From Olsenella massiliensis (GTDB lineage Bacteria > Actinomycetota > Coriobacteriia > Coriobacteriales > Atopobiaceae), in the NCBI RefSeq assembly GCF_001457795.1, contig NZ_LN898209.1:62001-126000 (forward strand): a stretch of 64,000 nt of DNA, read 5' to 3'. Position numbers and translations under genes: made by a program. The notes beneath the pieces were generated by a model. That model was not told the DNA's origin and made no database searches. It worked only from the letters and a program-made list of their open reading frames with translations. Positions within the stretch are counted from its first letter, which is position 1. Each line of letters starts with the position of its first letter. Positions 46,101 to 52,869 of the stretch are shown in pieces.

Positions 46101-46275
46101 GGAGCTTGAGGACAAGAGTGGGGAGATCGTGTCGTGCTGGCAGGATTCTCCCTGGCTGGCGGGGCGCATCGCACTTCTCATGAGGGAGGAGAAAAATGGG
46201 TTGCTCGTGACCACGATTTTGGGTCAGCGGCTTGAGTACTCCGCTCAGGTGGGTTTGCAGACCGTTTGCGGGTGA
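43198..46275 (+). CDS. cas3: CRISPR-associated nuclease-helicase Cas3 (type I-E)
   Basis: The effector nuclease that degrades DNA marked by Cascade. The 1025-residue protein has an N-terminal HD nuclease domain with LAGLHDLGKATPVF (His74-Asp75) and IGSHHGTFP, and a superfamily 2 helicase with Walker A APMGEGKTEAAL near residue 324, Walker B VVIIDECHAYDLYM (DECH box) near 470, SATLPSQLKKEM as motif III, and QRLGRTHRH as motif VI. A low-complexity Ala/Thr/Pro-rich insert lies near residues 545-580. GGGAGG precedes ATG 43198. A 145-bp leader with its own promoter separates it from casA. Confidence 0.97.
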   Translation: MDISPQARSLWGKSDYGAGEAWLPLAMHMLDSLGVARLLWDAWLPQGTRETLSRPLGGDQHVARSLLMLLAGLHDLGKATPVFQSTPSRTASSWDETLPDRVIRAGLCLRADFAERRLPTHAVAGEALVRELLCARGWGGRAAKALASVIGSHHGTFPQQKAAQDARLLYAAEMGAIGRGSEEWARVRKELSELVICRASVSSDLVCTLSENVLPAPVLSLLAGIVTMADWLASNQELFPLFPLGEDRWDKRVSDAFLEARLAQGWECADLPTPWHTSRTAVPLDETSFRERFGLPAGCVLRPIQAAMVKIAREHDDLGIVVLEAPMGEGKTEAALAAAEIMCAHGGMGGICVALPTMATTDAMFGRVRHWLDRLPHVDGEHDKSVTLAHGKSQLNEEFQSIKAASRRRQGSARGGGGIEGDVFASDWMSGRKKGMLANFVVCTVDQALMGALDMRHLSLRQVALANKVVIIDECHAYDLYMRQYLGRLLEWLGYWHNPVILLSATLPSQLKKEMVDAYLAGRKASGAQFATRARRHRPVSRWAQTSPAATPPAELTAAATSSAAPTAAATPASVSPSLEGTARGDAYPLITYTCGIERRELPCATSGRGVSLSLALMADDESELVRLLEERLVEGGVAGVVCDTVARAQRVFQVVREAFGEADVLLDHARFIDLDRLLIERSIRSLLGPAATRANGRRPKRLVVVGTQVLEQSLDIDFDLLVTDVAPVDLIFQRLGRTHRHVRGDGEKDRPDRLRTARCYVRGITSWEGGVPAFMDDVTKVYGEATLMEALSVLDLTDAGGRRDLALPQDIAPLVRAAYSKGVSGRVPEGWQEGYQRACAQREKKRREKMARARVCLLHSAVSSVTNEWNLDDLASSHCLGDAADLDAGERAVRDTQETVEVLLLRQGADGVSLLPWVGDDRRGILPGASVPVHACPEPALARLVAQGCVRLPLSLCNPQKIDLLIRELEDKSGEIVSCWQDSPWLAGRIALLMREEKNGLLVTTILGQRLEYSAQVGLQTVCG

Positions 46276-46304
46276 GAGATGACTGGCAGTTCTGCCGTGA
46301 TAAA

Positions 46305-46333
46305 TTGACTATGATGTTCAACATTCTCATTAT
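46305..46333 (+). promoter_or_regulatory. Putative casA promoter
   Basis: TTGACT (46305-46310) and CATTAT (46328-46333) are separated by 17 bp in an AT-rich stretch after cas3. Transcription would start near 46340, giving a leader of about 80 nt that includes the repeat-like hairpin at 46366-46393. Confidence 0.45.
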
Positions 46334-46365
46334 GAGTTGATCCAGTTGAGCATCAGAGTGAGGTA

Positions 46366-46393
46366 GTGTTCCCCGCCTCTGCGGGGCAGTTCC
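46366..46393 (+). repeat. CRISPR-repeat-like hairpin in the casA leader
   Basis: GTGTTCCCCGC, loop CTCT, then GCGGGGCAGTTCC matches the array repeat (GTGCTCCCCGC, loop ACAT, GCGGGGATGATCC) at 21 of 28 positions. The whole 6-bp stem CCCCGC/GCGGGG and the outer GTG and TCC ends are kept; differences are in the loop, the 3' handle and position 4. It lies 28 bp before the casA start and downstream of a likely promoter, so it would be present in the Cascade mRNA leader. Upstream, TTGATCC (46337-46343) echoes the 3' end of the repeat, 22 bp before this copy. Confidence 0.8.
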
Positions 46394-46420
46394 ATCGGCA
46401 TCCATCAGATGGGAGCGTCT

Positions 46421-48091
46421 ATGGCCGGACCTGAGCAACCTCTGTCGTTCAATCTGCTTGAGGAGGGATGGATTCCCGTCGTCTATCGTGACGGCAGCCA
46501 AGGTGAGCTGACGCTCGGGGACGTCTTTGCCCAGGCGCCGCGCATCCGAACCATAGAGGGGGATGTGCGCCAGCAGACCTTCGTTCTCTTGCGCCTTCTG
46601 CTTGCCGTCCTGTACCGCTCTCACCTTGACTTTACCGGCACCGAGGCCGACTTGCGCCTGTTTTGGAAGGAATCCTGGGAGGACGGCGCGTTTGACCTCA
46701 ATACGATCGACGCGTATCTGGACAGGTTTCACGACAGGTTTGACCTCTTTGACCCTGAGCATCCCTTCTTCCAGACGCCCGGCCTGCGCTATGTGAGCAA
46801 GGAGTACGATTCTGTCGGGGAGATGGTCGCGGACGTTCCCAAGCCCGAAAAGTTCCTCTTTTCGATGAGGGACCAGCACCACCTTGACTCGCTCGGCTTT
46901 GCCGAGGCAGCCCGCTGGCTCGTCTTCATGCAGGCCTTTGACCCGGCGGGCATCAAGTCTCCCGTCGTGGGAAACACGCACCAGAAGGCGGGAAGGGTCT
47001 ACGCCCCCCAGGGCGCCCTGGGAACGGGCGTCGCGGGTGCTCTGGGCGGCATCTTCGTCGAGGGTGACAATCTCTTTCAGACGCTCATGCTCAACTGGGT
47101 GCTCTACGACTCGGTCCGCAGCAAGGAGCACCCGCTGCTGGGCGTCGAGCGCGACCTGCCATCCTGGGAGCAGGACGACCGCAGCTGCGACATGGTGATC
47201 CAGGCGGCGGACGAGCCCTACGGCCCGGTGGGCATGTACGTCGCGCAGAGCAGGAGAGTGCGCCTGGTTCCCGATGCGTCCGCCCAGGTCGTCAGGGGCG
47301 TCATCTCCTGCTACGGCACCGTCGGCAGCGTTCTTGACAAGCAGCATGTCGAGCCGATGACCGCCTGGCGGGAGAGCCCCGCCCAGCAAAAGAAGCTCGG
47401 CCTGTCCCACGTGCCGCTCATGCCGCTGGCCCATGACCCCGCCCAATCGCTCTGGCGCGGACTGGGGTCCGTCATCGCCGCACGCGGCGCAACAGGCGAG
47501 CAGGACCTGCGCCCGGGCGTCATTCGCTGGATCGGCGCCCTTGAGGACGCTGACGTCTTTGAGGGCGCTTCGCCGCTCGTGACCCTCCATGCCCAGGGTA
47601 TGGTGTACGGGACTCAGAGCAGCGTGTTTTCCGAGGCAATCGATGACTCGTTTGCCATCCCCGCCATGGTCCTCAGAGACGCGTCGCGAACGCGCGCCCT
47701 TGCGGTGCAGGTCGTGGAGCAGGCAGCCAATGCCGCAGACGCCCTGGGTCGCTTCATGAACAACATTCGTAGGGCTGCGGGTGACAGGGGCGACGCCGCC
47801 CAGTACAGGGCCAAAACGACCAAGGTCAAGGAAGAGGCCTTCCGCGAGATGGACGGCCTCTGCAGGGAGCGCCTGCGCAATCTGGACAAGGCGGAGCAAG
47901 ACGAAGGCTACTTTGACGCCTGGCGCAACGAGATTCGTCGAATCATATGGGCCATCGGTCATCGATCGCTTAGCACCATGAGCGTCTCCTACTTTGAGGT
48001 GCATGACAAGATGTCCGTCGGGCGCGCCCTGCAGCTCTTTGAGCAATCGTTGGACAAGGCGCTTCCCGGCACGTCAAAGAGGCGCCAGTAG
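46421..48091 (+). CDS. casA: Cascade large subunit CasA (Cse1/Cas8e)
   Basis: The Cascade subunit that recognises the PAM and recruits Cas3. The 556-residue protein starts SFNLLEEGWIPVVYRDGS, as Cse1 proteins do, and has the family's DLNTIDAYLDRFHDRFDLFDPEHPFFQ region, seen here as residues about 95-120, and KAGRVYAPQGALG. The start is ATG 46421, with GGGAG just before; ATG 46409 is in frame but lacks a ribosome-binding site. A CRISPR-like hairpin lies in its leader. casB follows after 53 bp. Confidence 0.95.
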   Translation: MAGPEQPLSFNLLEEGWIPVVYRDGSQGELTLGDVFAQAPRIRTIEGDVRQQTFVLLRLLLAVLYRSHLDFTGTEADLRLFWKESWEDGAFDLNTIDAYLDRFHDRFDLFDPEHPFFQTPGLRYVSKEYDSVGEMVADVPKPEKFLFSMRDQHHLDSLGFAEAARWLVFMQAFDPAGIKSPVVGNTHQKAGRVYAPQGALGTGVAGALGGIFVEGDNLFQTLMLNWVLYDSVRSKEHPLLGVERDLPSWEQDDRSCDMVIQAADEPYGPVGMYVAQSRRVRLVPDASAQVVRGVISCYGTVGSVLDKQHVEPMTAWRESPAQQKKLGLSHVPLMPLAHDPAQSLWRGLGSVIAARGATGEQDLRPGVIRWIGALEDADVFEGASPLVTLHAQGMVYGTQSSVFSEAIDDSFAIPAMVLRDASRTRALAVQVVEQAANAADALGRFMNNIRRAAGDRGDAAQYRAKTTKVKEEAFREMDGLCRERLRNLDKAEQDEGYFDAWRNEIRRIIWAIGHRSLSTMSVSYFEVHDKMSVGRALQLFEQSLDKALPGTSKRRQ

Positions 48092-48144
48092 AAGGCGACC
48101 TATCGATTTGGCCAGACGATGGCGGAAAAGGAGGATGAGGAGTC

Positions 48145-48774
48145 GTGAATTCAGGCAGGTCAAGCACAAGCTCGTTGGTCAGGGCATATGTCAGCCGCAA
48201 GGTGGCGGAGCTTCAGGGTTCGTTCCTAGCGAGGTCAAGCTCGGCTCGCGCACAGTTGGCGAGGCTCCGCAGGCTCGACGCCCCGGGAGCCGGCTCGTGG
48301 ATGAGCGTGGGAGAGACCGTCTTTGCGGACATGCCCCTCGATGGGCTGCAGGATGCCGACGCTGAGCGGTTCATGCGCTCTGCCAAGCTGGCGCTCAAGC
48401 TCTATGCGCTGCATCAGCAGTCCAAGAAAAAGCCCATGGCAGTGCTTTTTGACAAGGACGCCCCATGGCGGGGAACTCTGGGGTCCGCCTGCTTCCAGGC
48501 GGGCCATCATCATGGCGACAACACGGGTGCCGCAGGCATCGAGAGGCGCATGTCATCGCTCGAGGCGGCGACTGAATGGGGCGCGGTCGAGGTCTGCCTG
48601 CGAGCACTGGTGCAACTGTTGCGCGCGCAAGACGTTCCGCTTGACTACGGCAGGCTCGCGCACGATCTCTATCTTCTGCAGATTCCGGAGGCCAAAGACG
48701 GCGTGCACATGAGCTGGGCGCGGGATTACTTTGCGTATCGGCCCACGCCAGAAGACGTCGACAAGGAGCAGTGA
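48145..48774 (+). CDS. casB: Cascade small subunit CasB (Cse2)
   Basis: Cse2 dimerises along the Cascade backbone and contacts target DNA. The 209-residue protein is mostly helical and has the typical RMSSLEAATEWGAVEVCLRAL region and DYGRLAHDLYLLQ, with conserved basic residues. The GTG start at 48145 follows GAGGAG. The first ~45 residues (Ser-rich, then LQGSFLARSSSARAQLARLRR at about 22-42) are somewhat longer than the compact E. coli protein. cas7 begins 49 bp downstream. Confidence 0.9.
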   Translation: MNSGRSSTSSLVRAYVSRKVAELQGSFLARSSSARAQLARLRRLDAPGAGSWMSVGETVFADMPLDGLQDADAERFMRSAKLALKLYALHQQSKKKPMAVLFDKDAPWRGTLGSACFQAGHHHGDNTGAAGIERRMSSLEAATEWGAVEVCLRALVQLLRAQDVPLDYGRLAHDLYLLQIPEAKDGVHMSWARDYFAYRPTPEDVDKEQ

Positions 48775-48823
48775 CGCAGGCCGCCTGCAATGCGGTTTTC
48801 ATGTCCAAACGAGGAGGAACATC

Positions 48824-49960
48824 ATGTTCGTTGACATCCATGTAATCCAGAACGTGCCGCCCAGCAACATCAACCGAGACGACACAGGTACGCCCAAGAC
48901 CGCCGTGTTTGGCGGCGCGCTCCGTGCTCGCGTGTCAAGTCAGGCCTGGAAGCACGCCATGAGAAAAAGCTTCATGCAGTACGTCCCAGCAGATGAGCTG
49001 GGGTGTCGCACGGCCCATGCTTGCGAACTCATCGCCGAGCGCATCGTCGCGCTCGATTCCGGCCTCGCCGAGGTCGCCGATGCGTGGGCGCAGGCCGTGC
49101 TGAGCGCGGCAGGGGTGAAGACTGAGCAATCTAAGCGCAAGGGCAAGGAGATGGGCACGCAGGTCACTCAATATCTCATCTTCATCGCAGAACGAGAGTT
49201 GGACAAGCTGGCAGCCCTTGCCGTCCGTCACGCTCGTGCGGGTGAGGACGCGTCCAAGCCTCCGAAGGAGCTCAAGAAGGAGGTGTCCAAGGCGTTTCAC
49301 GGCAGGCAGGCGCTCGACATAGCCCTCTTTGGCAGGATGCTTGCCGACGCCCCCGACCTCAGCACTGACGCATCGGCCCAGGTGGCCCATGCTATCTCCG
49401 TCGACAAGATCACCCAGGAGTATGACTACTTCACGGCGCTCGACGACTGTTCCGCCAATGACAACGCCGGCGCGTCCATGATCGAGTCCGTGGGCTTCAA
49501 CTCCTCGACGCTGTATCGCTATGCGACGGTAAACGTTGACTCCCTCCGTGAGCAGCTGGGCGATGACCAGGCGACCGTCGTGGGCGTCGAGGCATTTGTC
49601 AAGGCGTTCGTGCGCTCCATGCCCACGGGCAAGCAGAACACCTTTGCCAACAGGACCGTCCCCAGCACCGTCATCGTGGCGCTTCGGTCCGACCAGCCCA
49701 TCAATGCCTCTGCGGCGTTCGAGAAGCCCGTGCGCGCGCAGGAGGGCGCCTCAATTTCCGAACGCGCCGAGGAGCGTCTGGTCGAGCGCCTGATCAACAC
49801 CGAGCGAATGTATGGTTCCAAGGCAAGGCGGACATGGATTTCCTCCATTGACGGGCAGAGTCCGAAATTGGACGAGCTGGGGGTCGTTGAGGAGCTCCCT
49901 CAGATCTTCGAAGACGTCAAGGCAGCCATCCTGGCGGAGTTGAAGGGTGACGAGCAGTAA
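48824..49960 (+). CDS. cas7: Cascade backbone subunit Cas7e (CasC/Cse4)
   Basis: Six copies of Cas7 coat the crRNA spacer. The 378-residue protein begins FVDIHVIQNVPPSNINRDDT, with the typical PKTAVFGGALRARVSSQAWK, FGRMLADAP, and the thumb region DKITQEYDYFTALDD. The C-terminal YGSKARRTWISSIDGQSPK is normal. ATG 48824 follows GAGGAGG; the longer frame from 48731 overlaps the casB end and is not supported. Its stop overlaps the cas5 start by 1 bp. Confidence 0.96.
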   Translation: MFVDIHVIQNVPPSNINRDDTGTPKTAVFGGALRARVSSQAWKHAMRKSFMQYVPADELGCRTAHACELIAERIVALDSGLAEVADAWAQAVLSAAGVKTEQSKRKGKEMGTQVTQYLIFIAERELDKLAALAVRHARAGEDASKPPKELKKEVSKAFHGRQALDIALFGRMLADAPDLSTDASAQVAHAISVDKITQEYDYFTALDDCSANDNAGASMIESVGFNSSTLYRYATVNVDSLREQLGDDQATVVGVEAFVKAFVRSMPTGKQNTFANRTVPSTVIVALRSDQPINASAAFEKPVRAQEGASISERAEERLVERLINTERMYGSKARRTWISSIDGQSPKLDELGVVEELPQIFEDVKAAILAELKGDEQ

Positions 49961-50706
49961 TGGGCGTCTTGATGCTCAGGCTGGCGGGACCCCTTCAGTC
50001 GTGGGGGGACTCCTCGCGCTTCACGCGCAGGACCACACGACAAGAGCCCACCAAGAGCGGTGTCGTGGGGCTTGTGGCCTCGGCGTTGGGAAGGAGTCGG
50101 GAGGAGTCCGTCGAGGACCTGGCCCTTCTCGACTTTGGCGTGAGGATTGACCAGCCGGGGCGCCTGCTCCCTGACTTTCAGACGGAGCATCCTCTGGGCG
50201 ACACGAAAAAGTCCATGCCTCTCACCACCAGGTACTATCTTGCTGACGCCAAGTTCCTGGCCGCGCTCGGGGGAGACGACGAGCTGCTACGGGACATTGC
50301 GCGTGCTCTCAGGGCCCCCCGGTGGCCGCTCTTTCTGGGACGAAGGTCATGCCCGCCAGGCGAGCCGATCCTCATGGAGGCTCAGGAGTCCTACCAGGAC
50401 GTGAGGGACGCGCTGTCCCGGCATCCCTGGATCGCCTCGGAGCATGAACGACGACGTGTCGGCCAGACGGAGCTGCCCGTGCTGTGCGACGCCCGGGAGG
50501 GCGAGCCGTGCACGAGCCAGGCGGACTTTCCGCTGAGCTTCTCGGGGTCGGGGCGTACGTACGCACAGAGGGCGGTCTTCCACTTTGTCGTTGATGTCGC
50601 ATCCCTGCGCGCCGCGCAGGAAGGCGCGCAGGCTGACACGACGCCGGCGCGTGGGCATGGCAGGCCGCCACAGCTGGGGGATCACGACCCCATGAGTTTT
50701 GTATAG
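49960..50706 (+). CDS. cas5: Cascade subunit Cas5e (CasD)
   Basis: Cas5 binds the 5' handle of the crRNA. The 248-residue protein starts MGVLMLRLAGPLQSWGDSSR, a clear Cas5 signature, followed by RTTRQEPTKSGVVGLVASALG and the FQTEHPLGD loop. In Cascade it contacts the 8-nt handle and CasA. The ATG is coupled to the cas7 stop. The C-terminal ~30 residues (Ala/Thr-rich) are poorly conserved. Confidence 0.95.
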   Translation: MGVLMLRLAGPLQSWGDSSRFTRRTTRQEPTKSGVVGLVASALGRSREESVEDLALLDFGVRIDQPGRLLPDFQTEHPLGDTKKSMPLTTRYYLADAKFLAALGGDDELLRDIARALRAPRWPLFLGRRSCPPGEPILMEAQESYQDVRDALSRHPWIASEHERRRVGQTELPVLCDAREGEPCTSQADFPLSFSGSGRTYAQRAVFHFVVDVASLRAAQEGAQADTTPARGHGRPPQLGDHDPMSFV

Positions 50707-50718
50707 GAGGGTGTCAAC

Positions 50719-51411
50719 GTGTACATATCCAGGGTGCCGCTTAACGTGGCACGGCCCAATACGCTCAGGCTCGTGGCCTCATCGTACTTTGTGCATGCCG
50801 CAGTGGAGCACTGCTTTCCTCCCACGGCCCGACGCCTTGACGAAAAGGGGAGGGTGCTATGGAGGATTGACGCCAACCCCAAGGACAAGGACTCGCTCTG
50901 GCTGTATGTGGTAAGCCCCGAAAGGCCCGACTTCACTCATGTCGCCGACCAGTATGGGTGGCCCGCTGCGGCGCCGGGCGAGACGAAGGACTACTCCCCG
51001 CTTCTGGGCAAGATCGCGCAGGGGCAGAGCTGGCAGTTCAGGCTCAAGGCCAATCCCACGCGCCTCGTACGGACTGACAAGGGCAAGCGTCCCAACGAGA
51101 AGGTCGTGGGCACCATTCAAGGGCATGCGACCGAGGCGCAGCAGGTTGACTGGCTGCGGCGACAGGGCAACGTCCATGGCTTTGAGCTTGCGGTGTGGGA
51201 AGATGCGATGCCTTATGTGACTGTGACCCAGAGGCGTAAGGAGCGCTTCTCGCGTCAAGGCTCCACCGTGACGATATCGACCGCCGTGTTCGACGGCGTC
51301 CTCACCGTCACCGACGCGTCGGCGTTTGCCAGGGCGCTCTGTCAGGGGGTGGGCAGGTCAAAGAGCTTTGGGTGCGGCCTGCTTACCATCGCCCCCTGGA
51401 ACAGGAGATGA
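50719..51411 (+). CDS. cas6e: CRISPR RNA endonuclease Cas6e (CasE)
   Basis: Cas6e cuts the pre-crRNA at the base of each repeat hairpin and stays bound. The 230-residue protein starts MYISRVPLNVARPNTLRL and ends with the Gly-rich loop GVGRSKSFGCGLLTI; the His in SYFVHAAVEHCF is a candidate catalytic residue, as in other Cas6e proteins. It begins with GTG 50719 after AGGAGG. Its substrate here is the CCCCGC-GCGGGG stem; the same stem is present in the casA leader. Confidence 0.95.
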   Translation: MYISRVPLNVARPNTLRLVASSYFVHAAVEHCFPPTARRLDEKGRVLWRIDANPKDKDSLWLYVVSPERPDFTHVADQYGWPAAAPGETKDYSPLLGKIAQGQSWQFRLKANPTRLVRTDKGKRPNEKVVGTIQGHATEAQQVDWLRRQGNVHGFELAVWEDAMPYVTVTQRRKERFSRQGSTVTISTAVFDGVLTVTDASAFARALCQGVGRSKSFGCGLLTIAPWNRR

Positions 51412-51447
51412 TTGGCTCCAAGGGCGTCAATCGAGAGGTGGGATGAC

Positions 51448-52416
51448 ATGAGCCTGGGCAAGGGGGGAGCCAGGGGGACGCCCCCTCCCGACATCGTCGC
51501 GCTGGCACGAGCGGAGGACAGGCTTTCCTTCCTGTATGTTGAGCGCTGCAAGATTGGCAGGGACGAGAATGCCATCACGGTCTTTGACGCCGAGGGAGCG
51601 ACGTATGTTCCCTCAGCCACCCTGTCGGTGCTCATGTTGGGTCCCGGCAGCTCCATCACGCATGACGCGATGACGGTCATCGGGGAGAGCGGGTCCACGG
51701 TCGTGTGGGTTGGCGAGCGCGGTATACGCCTGTATGCCTTTGGGAAGCCGCTCACCCACTCGTCAGCCCTGTTGCAGCGTCAGGCTGCCTTGGTCTCCAA
51801 CCGCCGTGCGCGGCTTGGTGTGGCACGGCGGATGTATCAGCTGCGATTTCCTGACGAGGACGTCAGTGGGCTGACGATGCAGCAGCTCAGGGGAAGGGAG
51901 GGGGCGCGGGTTAGGAAGGTCTACCGAAACATGTCCACAGAGACGGGCGTTGAATGGAATCGCCGCGAGTACAATCCCAATGACTTTGATGACGCCTCGG
52001 AAATCAACAAGGCGCTGTCTGCGGCCCATGTCTGCCTGTATGCGCTGGCCCATTCCGTCATCGTGTCGCTCGGCTGCTCGCCAGGGCTTGGCTTTGTGCA
52101 TGTGGGCCATGAGCGCTCGTTCGTCTATGACGTTGCGGACCTGTATAAGACCGAGCTCTCCATCCCTGTCGCGTTTAGGATTGCCGCGCTCAAGCCCGCA
52201 AACATTGGGTCTGCGGTGCGGCGGGGCATGAGAGACGCCGTGTATGACCTGTCGATTCTCTCCCGCATGGTCAGGGACGTCAGGTCGCTGCTCATGGGGG
52301 ACGCCGCGGAGGGGGCCGTCGGGGAGAATGGGGAGGACGTCATTGCCCTTTGGGATGAGTGCGCGGGCGAGGTCCCTTCTGGACGGTCGTATGGCCGAGA
52401 TTTGGAGGAGGGTTGA
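51448..52416 (+). CDS. cas1: CRISPR integrase Cas1e
   Basis: Cas1 with Cas2 inserts new spacers next to the leader. The 322-residue protein has the N-terminal beta domain (VPSATLSVLMLGPGSSITHDAM, residues about 53-75) and a helical catalytic domain with the metal ligands Glu in STETGVEWNRREYN, His in GFVHVGHERSF and Asp in VYDVADLYK. ATG 51448 is preferred over the longer TTG-started frame from 51412; AGGTGGGATG lies before it. Cas2 follows without a gap. Confidence 0.96.
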   Translation: MSLGKGGARGTPPPDIVALARAEDRLSFLYVERCKIGRDENAITVFDAEGATYVPSATLSVLMLGPGSSITHDAMTVIGESGSTVVWVGERGIRLYAFGKPLTHSSALLQRQAALVSNRRARLGVARRMYQLRFPDEDVSGLTMQQLRGREGARVRKVYRNMSTETGVEWNRREYNPNDFDDASEINKALSAAHVCLYALAHSVIVSLGCSPGLGFVHVGHERSFVYDVADLYKTELSIPVAFRIAALKPANIGSAVRRGMRDAVYDLSILSRMVRDVRSLLMGDAAEGAVGENGEDVIALWDECAGEVPSGRSYGRDLEEG

Positions 52417-52830
52417 ATGGTTGTCATAGTGCTGACCGCCTGCCCCGCAGGCCTGCGAGGTGACTTGACGAGATGGCTGCTTGAGATTTCTCCCGGCGTG
52501 TACGTGGGGCACCTCTCTGCCCGCGTTCGCGAGGAGCTTTGGAGTCGTGTGACCTCCCTGGTGAGGGAGGGAAGGGCGATGATGGTTCATTCGGCACGGA
52601 ACGAGCAGCATCTGGCGTTTAGGGTCTTACGACCAGACTGGGAGCCTGTGGACTGTGAGGGTGTGACCCTGGTGTCGCGAAGGCCGGACGATGCGTACCA
52701 TGGGTTTCAGGGCAAGATGAAACCCGGCTGGAGCCATGCGAGCCAATATAGAAATGCTCACAGGTTTCGTGCTCAAGGAAAGAAGAACTATTTTTTGCCA
52801 GACGAGTCAGCGGATGAGAAAGTGAACTGA
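52417..52830 (+). CDS. cas2: CRISPR-associated Cas2e
   Basis: Cas2 bridges two Cas1 dimers in the integrase. The 137-residue protein has the Cas2e start MVVIVLTACPAGLRGDLTRW and GVYVGHLSARVREELW, as in type I-E systems. It carries a longer C-terminal tail than the ~95-residue E. coli protein, including KPGWSHASQYRNAHRFRAQ region near residue 105, which is rich in Lys/Arg/His. The ATG directly follows the cas1 stop. Only 39 bp separate its stop from the first CRISPR repeat. Confidence 0.95.
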   Translation: MVVIVLTACPAGLRGDLTRWLLEISPGVYVGHLSARVREELWSRVTSLVREGRAMMVHSARNEQHLAFRVLRPDWEPVDCEGVTLVSRRPDDAYHGFQGKMKPGWSHASQYRNAHRFRAQGKKNYFLPDESADEKVN

Positions 52831-52869
52831 TAATCCGCTACGGCATGCTTGACGTGCAGGAAAATAAGC
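52831..52869 (+). promoter_or_regulatory. CRISPR leader
   Basis: The 39 bp between the cas2 stop and the first repeat, ending GGAAAATAAGC. The leader function (promoter, integration site) must include part of the cas2 3' end. The nearest repeats are the uniform ones, which identifies this as the leader side. Confidence 0.6.

Noticed and set aside
46366-46393. The hairpin before casA as a simple terminator of cas3
   Set aside because: No T-run follows, it is 90 bp after the cas3 stop and beyond the likely casA promoter, and its match to the CRISPR repeat extends outside the stem.
46178-48046. 622-residue reverse-strand frame opposite casA
   Set aside because: Antisense of a conserved gene, with no domain or ribosome-binding site.
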